Shown here piece by piece: positions 9,830-18,113 of a DNA stretch of 19,553 bases. Both the position numbers and the translations under genes were made by a program. The notes beneath the pieces were generated by a model, which saw only the letters and a program-made list of their open reading frames with translations, had not been told where the DNA came from and made no database searches. Numbering within the stretch: the stretch's first letter is position 1; the number at the start of each line of letters is the position of its first letter. Origin of the DNA: Poronia punctata (lineage: Eukaryota; Ascomycota; Sordariomycetes; Xylariales; Xylariaceae); contig MU401877.1 in NCBI GenBank assembly GCA_022579005.1, forward strand, positions 1-19,553, written 5' to 3'.

Positions 9830-11400
9830 ATGGAGTGGTTCGGACAAGCCAAGATCGACTTTGCAACCGCACCCAAACCCCTGGGTCTGAAGAACAGGGA
9901 CGGGACAACAACCGATCTCCTCCAGGTATGCCGGGATGTCGTCCCGCCATGTAACCTCAACCCGCTGCTCTTCAACGGGCACTTGCAGACGATGTGGACG
10001 GCGACCAAATCTCACGGACCGCCCGTACATTACAAAAGGCGGATTTTCCAGGCCGACCGCGCCCAGTTTAACGGCAGCTTCGCCGTCGACTTTGTCACGG
10101 AGCCGTCCGAGAAATCGGATGACTCGTTGCCGCCGCGGACGACGTACTTCTCCAAAGAGGAGCTCGATGGCATGGGATCGGACGACGAACGGCCCATGCT
10201 TGTCGTCCTGCACGGTCTCACAGGCGGCTCCCACGAGGTCTATCTGAGACATGCCATTGCCCCTCTCGTCGATGGTGGGAAATGGGAGATCTGCGTCATC
10301 AATTCGAGGGGATGTGCCAAGAGCAAGATCACTACTGGGTTGTTTTACAACGCTCGTGCGACGTGGGATACGAGACAGGTTTGTCAACTTGCCGAACAAA
10401 TTCTCTGGACAGGGAAGGCTCATGTCTTTCTCTCGATATAGCTGGTGAAATGGTTGCGAAAGACTTATCCCAATCGTCCGTTGTTTGGCCTCGGCTTCTC
10501 GCTGGGTGCTTGTATTTTAACCAACGTCAGTAAACTCGGTCCCTTTTTGGTCTTTTGGTAGCCGAACTTCTAACAAGATTTCCAGTACCTTGGCGAAGAA
10601 GGGGAAGATTGTCAGATGAAGGGAGCCGTTATATGTGCCAATCCGTGGAATTTGGAGATTGGGAACAAGACGTTGCAAAGTACCTGGATCGGCCATGAGA
10701 TTTACTTACGGACCCTCGGAAGTAAGTTATATAAACTAACCTACATCCATCCTCTCCAACCTCATTATCCTGATTATGATCTCTCTTCGAGTCTGGTGGT
10801 CACCTAACACGTAGTGAACACAGCTTCCCTCCGCACTCTCACGGCAAACAACAGGGCAGAAATCGAGAAGTTCTCCGAGGTAGACTATAACGAACTAGCC
10901 AACGTCAAATATCTATACGAGTTCGACAAGGCTTATCAATGTCCTACGTGGGGATATCCCACAGTAGACACATACTACCGGGATGCCTCGAGCGTCGACA
11001 CCCTTCTGGCCGTGCGAATCCCCCTGCTGGCGCTTAATGCCCTGGACGACCCCATCTCCGTCAAGGCGGGGGTTCCGTTTGATGAAGCGAAGCAGAATCC
11101 TTATACCGTTCTCTGCACCACGTCGCTGGGCGGACATCTTGGCTGGTTCGAGGTTGGTGGCGGCAGATGGCATGCGAAACCGGTAAGTCTGAATAAAATC
11201 AAATCCCAGTCTCCTGATTCAGAGATACAGATGGCTGACGGTGCGAGCAGGTGTCGAATTTCCTAAACCACATGGCCTTCGAGATAGACCTCGATAGTAT
11301 AGACCCCAAGGCGAACGGTGAAGTTGCTTATAGCAACGCGGCAAGCGCGGGTCAATTCGGCCCTATGCGACGCAAAATGCAAGTTGATCTACGAGCGTGA
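9830..11400 (+). CDS. Alpha/beta-hydrolase, YheT / Eht1-Eeb1-like esterase/acyltransferase
   Basis: Five exons: 9830-10378, 10442-10525, 10586-10721, 10815-11182 and 11251-11400, giving 428 aa, close to the usual 400-480 aa. All introns are GT-AG, 60-93 bp, and phases fit. Family marks in order: NPLLFNGHLQTMW (44-56), VLHGLTGGS (oxyanion region, His128-Gly129), NSRGCAKSK (158-166), the nucleophile elbow GFSLG with Ser203, LNALDDP with Asp334/335, and GGHLGW with His364, so the Ser-Asp-His triad is complete. Yeast relatives (Eht1, Eeb1, YMR210W) make or split medium-chain fatty acid ethyl esters or act as monoacylglycerol lipases; the exact substrate here cannot be told. The start is the first in-frame ATG (context AAAAAAATGG). 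No signal peptide is evident. The gene converges on rai1, with 175 bp between stops. Confidence 0.92.
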
Positions 11401-11575
11401 ATTATACGAGCCCATGATTAGATCTGTAAAATTTAGAGACGGGAAATTGGGAATACATAGAAGGCAATATTGGCCGGCAGACATTTAGATCTTTAGATCC
11501 AACATTCTCCTAATCTTGTCATTGAGAATATACCGCTTCCATGACAACCAATAGCCGCTTTAGCCATTTTTGGCT
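11401..11575. other. Shared 3' region between convergent hydrolase and rai1
   Basis: Only 175 bp separate the two stop codons, so the 3' untranslated regions of the two genes probably overlap or abut. No canonical AATAAA is seen; AT-rich patches such as GTAAAATTTAG near 11426 could serve for 3'-end formation. Confidence 0.5.
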
Positions 11576-13249
11576 CTAAGTGACGCTGTCACCGCTCATG
11601 CTTAGTTTTATCCTCCAATTGATGAAATCATCATTGAGAATATTACCATGCCCAACCTCTTCGACCCGGAAAACCTCAATAGTAGACGAGCCCGGCCGCC
11701 TCCTTATTCTCCAAACCCCTTCATCTGTGATTGTGCTTCTTAACCCTGTGGCCGAGTCATGTCAGCGATGTACTAGGGAACTCGGAATAAACGATACTTA
11801 CAGTCCAGAAATGCGTTGGCAAAATTAATGCACATATTTCCATCCCAACTCCTCACGCCGCGGTTCCTGGCCGTCTCGGGAATCGAAGCCGTCTGAATCT
11901 CCTCAATCTTCGCAAGGATGCCGCCTTGCGTGCGGAAACCGACAATGATCTTGGGGACGCCCAGAAGGAAGGACTGGATCCAGAACTTCATCAATTTGCG
12001 CTCAAAGTTCTGCATACCCCTTTCATCTCGGATTTCCGCGCTCGTCTTCAGCTCTACCCAGTTTATAGGCGACCCCTTTTGTAGAGGCTTAGAGTCCCAT
12101 ACTTGAAAGAAACGACAACCAGCAATTAGACTAGGTACTGCGAAATAGATAGGTCACGGCGGTTGGGGAATTCAACTTACTGGCATCGACTTCGCCACCG
12201 AGACACAGGACTGTCTTTCCAATTCCCGTCCGAACCACGGAGCAATACTGCGCTTTATTACTGACAGTGTGCTCTTCTCGGCTTTCGATGAACTCGCGGC
12301 TCACTTCACCCCATGGGGCTGGCAAGCATGAAATTGTCTCGAACTTGTACCCTGCATTACCTACTCGTAAGTCTAATGAGGACAAGGGGGGATATTGATT
12401 TAGCCTACCCCAATAAGTCATAAGTTCCGGTGAGAATTGGCCGCGCCGATTCTGCTGCTGTTTCTTCTGCTGTGCCTGGGAAGCTTGTTTGTACTCGTGA
12501 TTCTCTTCGATGAAACTAAATCACTTGGATCAGACAGAGCCGATTGAAACCCAAGGATCTTATTATCATACATGCAATCCTTTTCGACTGTTAGAGTAAT
12601 TCCACGGGGTTTGAGTTAGCGGTACAGATCACGCACTTGATAAAGAGTAGCGTTCATTTCGAAACTGGTATAAATGTCAGCCACCTTATTAGCCTGTGTA
12701 TAAGCAGCACGCTTAAAACATACCCATCTCGGTCCTCAAACGGCGCCGCCATAACCTAGGATAATCGTCGTCTTATTACTAAACGAATCCCCCTTTCGTA
12801 TACGCAGGGGTTTTTATACTAACCTTGGTCATCATTCCGCGCCAAGTGACAACATGAGCATCGATCTTCTTCCCCTCTCCTTGCTCATGGGAAGCAATAG
12901 TTGTCAGGAGACTATCGAGATGTTCATCTGTCGAGTCATCGTGTTTGTCAAACGTGTCGAACCCTTTCGACAGATCAGCGCCTAGTTTAGGTGGGTAATA
13001 CCACTGTAACGAAGAGTCGTCGAGGCGAAACTGATGCTTATCATCGTAGGAAAAACATGCGATTTCCTTGTGAAAAGACGTCAGTTTAAAGATTTTTTTT
13101 TAAAAAACGGGAGTGCATTGACACATGGAGAGCAAAACCAGGGTCATCGCAACCAACTAGACAGACTATACCTTGGGACGCTTCACCGGTTCGCTTTCGC
13201 CAGTGAAACGGCCGATCGGCTGGATCAAAAACTCTGCTGATGAAGACAT
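11576..13249 (-). CDS. rai1: RAI1/DXO-family decapping nuclease
   Basis: Nine exons on the minus strand: 13249-13172, 13066-12824, 12755-12724, 12664-12637, 12579-12572 (8 nt), 12515-12409, 12351-12181, 12101-11802, 11745-11576. The protein is 378 aa, matching the family (about 350-390). Conserved parts: N-terminal IQPIGRF (9-15), FSYDD, VTWRGMMTK with Arg102, WGYKFE with Glu170, GGEVDA with Glu219 and Asp221, WVELKT with Glu239 and Lys241, and KFWIQSF with Gln265. The set of metal and catalytic residues is therefore complete. Fungal Rai1 works with the nuclear 5'-3' exonuclease Rat1 and removes incomplete or non-canonical 5' caps and 5' triphosphates from RNA. The start chosen is MSSSAEF; an upstream in-frame ATG at 13351 would add 34 Arg-rich residues and is less likely. 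Three CCAAT boxes lie about 190-230 bp upstream. Confidence 0.93.
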
Positions 13250-13434
13250 GTTTTCGAATCGAGCATGACTAGAACTGAAGAATGCAAACAAACGGTTGGG
13301 AGAAAGACGGCGGGGAATTAAAAGCAGTGTCGGGCGTTTGTTGACAACCATGCTTTACGAGTAGGTGGACTGGTAATTACGGGAAAAGCAGTTAAGGGAG
13401 TTATGCACCTATGATATCTATGTATCTTCCTCCA

Positions 13435-13481
13435 CCAATCCAATCAGATGCCAGGATGTCCGATGATCGCTCTGGTCCAAT
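13435..13481 (-). promoter_or_regulatory. Cluster of three CCAAT boxes upstream of rai1
   Basis: CCAAT occurs at 13435-13439, 13440-13444 and 13477-13481, the last two as CCAATCA, the form bound by the fungal HAP/CBC (NF-Y-like) complex. Distance to the rai1 start codon is about 186-232 bp, a usual promoter position. Binding is inferred. Confidence 0.45.
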
Positions 13482-13637
13482 CAGCAACGCTAAATTCTGT
13501 ATAGGCTTAGGTAATTCCGTTTGCCGCGAGGGTTCATCGCTCCTCGATATCTTTTAGTAGGTATGACAGTTGAAAGCTGAAATAGAAAATTAAAGAGAAT
13601 GGCACTTTGCGAGTGCATCGACGTGTAATTCTACTGT

Positions 13638-13677
13638 AAAAGAAAAAGAGCCTCGACTTTTTTTACCTTTTTCTTTT
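13638..13677. repeat. Inverted repeat with 11-bp purine/pyrimidine arms
   Basis: AAAAGAAAAAG at 13638-13648 and its exact reverse complement at 13667-13677, separated by 18 bp. The arms are low-complexity, so this may be chance. It lies in the divergent promoter region. Confidence 0.4.
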
Positions 13678-14113
13678 TTTGCGTCAGTACGGCTCTGTGA
13701 GTTATGTATCCTTTGCGAGGGGAATATACAGAAAACTTCCGTCTTGGGCGTCGATTTTAAATTATCCTCACGACTGTTCCTAGTAGGTAGATGACGAACG
13801 TATATCCCGGTGTCTGCTTCAAAATTAAGGGTAATAGAACCCGGACACTGTTACTGGTCTGGTACCGTCAAATATCCCTGATAATGCTTGAACTACTCGT
13901 ATAGCAATCTTAGACGTAGGACGGTCGAAGAGGGACAGATGGCTGACACGGCACAAAGACGCGTCTACGTGACTTACTTATGTTGCTTGTATTGGCTGTT
14001 TACTCCCGTCGGTAAACAGTGACCGGAAACGTATCAAGGCTTCAAGTTATATCCTTTTAAAGAAGTCCTAGTCTGTTGTATGTAGATTACGTTCCCTGAT
14101 CACACTTCAGCAG

Positions 14114-14127
14114 GTAGGTTAACCTAC
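14114..14127. repeat. Perfect palindrome GTAGGTTAACCTAC
   Basis: A 14-bp perfect palindrome of the same TAGGT/ACCTA type as at 2843-2861. About 490 bp upstream of the next start codon. Function unknown. Confidence 0.55.
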
Positions 14128-14466
14128 ACGCACTTGTAATACAATTCTTAAGAGTCCTGGTCTATCCTGGGGTAGGTTTACTCAGGACGCGTAGAGTATT
14201 TCATCCCGCCTGGGTGGGGCCCCTGGACGACGTGCATATGTCAGGTGGGGCTGGGGCGCCTAGCAACCCGCGGACCAGTTATTTATTGTTTACCGTAGAT
14301 AAAAGACCCCACCTCTTTACGAGTACATCTCTCAAGCTTTCCATCTCCAAATCACCTAGACTACAAGTACGACGGTACCTTTCAGAAATTGACAGAATTC
14401 CTCGATCAAGCCACTATCAATTTCTTTTACAGAAAAACACTCGGTTTCCTGTCGGCTGTTCCTGCA

Positions 14467-14474
14467 TATATATA
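14467..14474 (+). promoter_or_regulatory. TATA-like element upstream of the 193-aa gene
   Basis: TATATATA about 140 bp upstream of the ATG at 14614, a plausible core promoter position for a fungal gene with a short leader. Confidence 0.3.
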
Positions 14475-14613
14475 CCATACAGCATCATTACAGAGTCATT
14501 CATCCAGTGCCGGATAGATCAACTTGGTATCTCAGATATTTATTAGCCTTATTCCTAGGAATCCACTACACCATTGCTATATCGTGACAACGCACACTCC
14601 TATAATCACTACG

Positions 14614-15279
14614 ATGGCCGACCGTGCACCGCCCGCCCACGCTCGCCCTACAACGGGCCGGGTGACCCGCGCAGCAACAAGCACGACGGGAGTCCGACGC
14701 AATCTATTCCAGAGCCAACTGTCACGACGACCGACAGCCAACGGGAGCACTAGTACGGGTATAGGCAGGGGAGGCAGCACAGCCTTGACGAGTTCTTCTT
14801 CATCCACATCGGTCGAGACGTTGCGTCTAGACATTGATGTACAGTCTGACACATCTGAAATTGTTGTCCGCGACGAGAACGGCGAATTTGACCTTGGCGA
14901 TCCGCCCGCGTTGGCACTCGAAGACTCGGAAGATGACGTTGCGCTAGATGATGGCCAGGAAAGTCAACGTACGCACGTTTGCCCCCTGATATTTCCCTCG
15001 CACTCAGGGTTATAGACGGTTGAACTTTTGCTTACACCGATATGGAATGCAGGAGAAAGACAAAGACTGGCAGAGGCTGTCCGCCATCATCAGGCCATTT
15101 ACACGCAAATGCCAGCGCAACCTGAAGGTACATCGAAATTGGAGCTTTATCACCAGTCTTACGCTAACGAAGAAACAGAATTGGCCGAGATGCTAAAGGC
15201 TAGCATGAGGGCACAGGTAGCTGCATTGGCTGAAGACAACTGGATGTACGAGCCAGAAGAACAACCCCGTACGCATTGA
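14614..15279 (+). CDS. Uncharacterised acidic protein, 193 aa
   Basis: Two exons, 14614-14968 and 15053-15279, joined by an 84-bp GT-AG intron (donor GTACGC, acceptor ATGCAG) with matching phase (C|GA gives Arg). The N-terminal 80 residues are basic and low-complexity (Ala, Thr, Arg, Ser-rich, including a SSSSS run near 64-69) and look disordered. Then comes an ordered-looking strand/acidic part (LRLDIDVQSDTSEIVVRD, then DLGDPP) with a Glu/Asp-rich stretch up to the intron, and finally a probable helical part (residues 119-185, RERQRLAEAVRHH to LAEDNWMYEPEE). The basic-then-acidic layout would fit a nuclear or chromatin-associated protein, but I do not recognise the family. The start is the first ATG of the frame. 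The stop lies 84 bp from the convergent get4 stop. Confidence 0.75.
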
Positions 15280-15363
15280 AGAAGGTCAGGGACGCAACCA
15301 CTACCATCCCACCCACCACACTGGCTGTTCATTCCTTGCTACAGCCATTTCAACCCCTTTCGA

Positions 15364-16472
15364 TCAATCGAGGCCCTCTGCTGTAGGCATTGAAGTAGGT
15401 GCCCGAATAGCTGGTTTCTTGGAGCTCCCGCCTGCGGGGGCGCCACCGCCGACGCCACCAAAGAAGCCACTCATCATATCCATCAGAGGATTGCTCGGCC
15501 GAGGCTTTGTGATGCCAAAGTACATCTCGGCAATCATTTCCAATGGCTCATTCCACATCCCAAGCTCTTTCAGATGACTGGCATATTTAGCAGTCAGCTG
15601 CCTGTAAAGATCCGGACTGCCTTTCTGGATAGCAAGCAATAGGAGGCCGAGAAAGTTGAGGAGCGGTACGCTTGGGAAAACGCGAAGGTCGGCGCTATTG
15701 CTGCTCACGTCTTGAATGCCAAGTTGTGATTGCCTTTCGTCGGTGAGTGCGGAAGTGAAAATGCGGTACGACGTGTTGGCGGCTCGCACATTGGCCGTTA
15801 TGAGGTAGGGTAACACGGCACGGCCGGCGTACAGCGGAGCGGTATGCGCCTCGTCCTCTTTGAACCACTCGTACTCCATACGGGCCAACACCTCGGCGGA
15901 ATCTTTGGTGCCTAATATAAGATGTTTCTCGGCATCGTAGGCTTCGTGCTCTTCTGCATATAGGGAGCCGGCAACGTGGTGAAGTTCGGGGTCGCCAGCA
16001 GGGTATTCACCAAATTTGGAGGACCATCTATCAGGAGACGTCTCGCGTTAGTTACGTTCCATAGCTCAGCCTGCTTTTGTAACCTAAAAGCCAGATATGA
16101 AAAAAAGAATTGAACTCACGCTATTATCTCCCCTATGTACTTCTTGCGTGTAGGCTCTTCGCTATCGAATAGACGCAGACATGTCAGTAATTTGCCCTTG
16201 CTAGCAGAGTCAGGCTTGAGTTCGGCCTGTTTGTAGGTTTCGACCAGTAGTACGCAGAGATCACCGCCGCTGCCACCCTGTCCCGCCTTCAACAGAGACT
16301 GAGCGACGTTGTAGATGATGTCGATCGCGGCGCTCCAGTTAGCTGCTTTGGTATACCGCGCCGCGACGACACGAGTTTGTTGCTGGGCCTCGTAGAACTG
16401 GCCCTCGCCGATGCGCGCCTGCAGCCGCGCAATGATCTTTTCGATCTTGTCGGCGGCTTTGCTAGCACTCAT
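15364..16472 (-). CDS. get4: GET4, tail-anchored protein targeting factor
   Basis: Two exons on the minus strand, 16472-16120 and 16027-15364, with a 92-bp intron (donor GTGAGT, branch GTAACTAAC, acceptor GATAG); 338 aa, near the usual 310-340. The protein is all-helical with TPR-like pairs, starting KIEKIIARLQARIGEGQFYEA (residues 9-29), then YTKAANWSAAIDIIY, LLVETY, the junction EIIAWSSKFGEYPAGDPELH (114-133) and C-terminal FLGLLLLAIQKGSPDLYRQL and GMWNEPLEMIAEMYFG, which are typical of the Get4 (DUF410) family. Get4 pairs with the ubiquitin-like Get5, docks on the ATPase Get3 and hands over tail-anchored membrane proteins from Sgt2 for insertion in the ER; cytosolic. The last 35 residues are Gly/Ala/Pro-rich and likely disordered. 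The start is the first ATG of the frame (an upstream extension begins with TTG). Confidence 0.93.
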
Positions 16473-17079
16473 GGTGGGCTGGGCTGCCGGGTTAGAGGTA
16501 GCGTGCGACGAGGAAAGAAACAAGGAACACCGAATTACTGGTTTCTAAAAAATTGAGTACTTAAAGAGGCAGGGTAGGTGGTAAAATAATGGGCCGGCTG
16601 AGCTTCGATTCAGATCGACTGGTTGTATGTAAGGTTAGGTAGTAGATGGTAAGTAGCTTCTATGCAAGATGTGTTGGTCATTCTTCTCCGACAGTCTGCT
16701 GGTGGGGGATTTGACGTGAGCGATCCACTCTAGGTTAATGGGGTTAACCCGTTGTACCTACTCTAGTGCTCCATGGTGATGGGAATGCAGCGGGGATTGT
16801 CAGGTGCGACCGCCTGCGTCACTTGGGTCTTCCCCTCCCCTCTTCCTGGTCTACTTGCTCGCTTGGATCTGATTAGGTAGGACCTAACCTCCTGTTATTT
16901 TCAAGACATGGAAAGGATACAATACATTGGAGTGCCTTATATCAAATACGGACGTTGGACAAACGACGTAGAGCACAAATTGTTTAAGTAGTGGAAACAA
17001 AAAATGAAATTTGAAGTTAAAGCATACTAACAATTGCTGTGATAGGACTGTTACATCATTATATGAATAGGATACAACC
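16473..17079. other. Intergenic region between get4 and the tRNA
   Basis: About 0.6 kb with the get4 promoter (pyrimidine-rich on the minus strand next to the start) and several TAGGT/ACCTA words, including the palindrome at 16873-16887. An open frame at 16884-17123 on the minus strand runs into the tRNA and has no family resemblance. No gene is supported. Confidence 0.5.
16873..16887. repeat. Palindrome TTAGGT-AGG-ACCTAA
   Basis: Inverted 6-bp arms with a 3-base centre, the third TAGGT-type palindrome in the window. Confidence 0.45.
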
Positions 17080-17086
17080 AAAAAAA
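17080..17086 (-). terminator. Pol III T-run terminator of tRNA-Gly
   Basis: Seven consecutive T on the minus strand, starting 6 nt beyond the mature tRNA 3' end, as expected for RNA polymerase III termination. Confidence 0.75.
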
Positions 17087-17091
17087 TAAAT

Positions 17092-17163
17092 TGCTGTAAC
17101 GGCGAATCGAACGCCGGTCTCAAGCTTGGGAAGCTAGAATGATAACCACTACACTACTACAGC
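17092..17163 (-). tRNA. tRNA-Gly(CCC): tRNA-Gly (anticodon CCC)
   Basis: 72 nt without intron. The acceptor stem GCTGTAG pairs with TTACAGC (one G-T pair) followed by discriminator A. The D arm is GTGTAGTGGTTATCAT, the anticodon loop TTCCCAA with anticodon CCC, the variable loop 4 nt, and the T arm CGGCG-TTCGATT-CGCCG. Internal promoter boxes A (TAGTGTAGTGG) and B (GTTCGATTC) fit the consensus. The anticodon stem CTAGC/GCTTG has one T-T mismatch at 28:42. The CCA end is not encoded, as usual in eukaryotes. Confidence 0.93.
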
Positions 17164-17987
17164 GTGTTTAATTACCTAAATGTGTCTGCATTAAATCCTA
17201 TATAGGAAACAATGAATGACAGCTTAAGATGGCCGGAACCCCTGTAGCTGCCAGGTACCAGGGATTCTAGATTATACCATAGGTAAAGTACATGTAGGTA
17301 ACTGCAGGTGGTCACTTGGAGATTGAGGTTTAATCAAGTAGGAACATAGTACAATATTTGTATGTATAATGTAATGGACGACCATGATCTTGATGTCGTA
17401 CATACGCAGGCTCGGAGCGGCTGTACTGCAATACTACCTCCATTTGGTGTTACCCATACATGTAGATGGACTGCTACAGGACTCCCCCAATCACAACATC
17501 CAAGAGTACACTCCTCGACCTCCCAATCACAACCCCCAAATTACAACTTCCGAAAGCACCGCCATTGTATTTCCAGAACATGTTGCACACTGGGCATGTT
17601 GCATTATCCTTTCTCAACGTATAATGTAGCTGGTACAGCTTAAGCATATTCATGGAACACCAATCAAGTATCGCTGCCCTTGATGTATGGGTGTGATTAT
17701 ATTACATTCTGCCCCAAACACCGGGGTTACAGAAGGATCAGACACCTTAAACACAGCCGACAGCCTGTGTCGACCAACATGAATCTGCCTGGAAGGACTT
17801 ACTGGGCATCACGTTTTCAAGTCACCGTTCGATCCGAGGGAGCCTTCTGAACATGCTTGTTTTATTTATTTGCATCTTATTCTCTTGGTCTCACCATATA
17901 TAAAGTCGTAACCCTCTTTTATCACGTACGTTTGAAGGACGGACCTCGCTAGTTATGTGTCACTAACTAGTACAAACAACAAATATC
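17164..17987. other. Intergenic region right of the tRNA
   Basis: About 0.8 kb of normal composition. Overlapping open frames around 17362-17643 have no family resemblance. A CCCAATCACAAC word occurs twice (near 17487 and 17523). At the end there is a TATA box with a leader leading into the small ORF at 17988. No other gene is seen. Confidence 0.5.
17897..17904 (+). promoter_or_regulatory. TATA box upstream of the 41-codon ORF
   Basis: TATATAAA 84 bp upstream of the ATG at 17988, followed by an A/C-rich leader (ACAAACAACAAATATC), an arrangement common in fungal promoters. Confidence 0.4.
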
Positions 17988-18113
17988 ATGTTGAAGGAGA
18001 CGCCTTCCCTCTTCCCAGTATATCTGGTAGTGCTATCTATTCCATTCCTAGCACTTGCTACCTTGGCAGTGTATCTTTGCTTTTGTAACAAGGGGCTTAA
18101 TATAGCGACTTAG
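17988..18113 (+). CDS. Small ORF with one membrane segment, possibly a truncated gene
   Basis: 41 codons ending at TAG (18111-18113). It begins MLKETPSLFP, followed by about 22 hydrophobic residues (VYLVVLSIPF... to LAVYLCF), then CNKGLNIAT. It reads as a signal anchor or single membrane segment. A TATA box and a typical leader precede it. The stop codon coincides with the last bases of normal composition, and the AT-rich block starts directly after it. It could therefore be the first exon of a membrane or secreted protein cut off by a repeat, a true micro-protein, or chance. No family is recognised. Confidence 0.35.
   Translation: MLKETPSLFPVYLVVLSIPFLALATLAVYLCFCNKGLNIAT

Larger units (their letters stand above)
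13250..14613. other. Divergent intergenic region between rai1 and the 193-aa gene
   Basis: About 1.36 kb with no gene I can support. It should hold both promoters. Visible items are the CCAAT cluster (13435-13481), an A/T-rich inverted repeat (13638-13677), a palindrome (14114-14127) and a TATA-like run (14467-14474). An open frame at 14214-14546 lacks any family resemblance and is taken as chance. Confidence 0.5.

Noticed and set aside
9815..10423. 202-codon minus-strand open frame opposite the hydrolase
   Set aside because: Shadow of the hydrolase's first exon; the plus strand shows clear family motifs and splicing.
13247..13351. 34-residue Arg-rich N-terminal extension of rai1
   Set aside because: An in-frame ATG exists, but family similarity begins just after MSSSAEF; kept as an alternative only.
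14214..14546. 110-codon open frame upstream of the 193-aa gene
   Set aside because: No family resemblance, lies in the divergent promoter region, codon pattern unlike neighbours.
16884..17123. 79-codon minus-strand open frame
   Set aside because: Overlaps the tRNA-Gly gene and its terminator.
17362..17643. Overlapping open frames of 93 and 81 codons
   Set aside because: Two frames open at once over repeated CCCAATCACAAC words; no domain or splice support.
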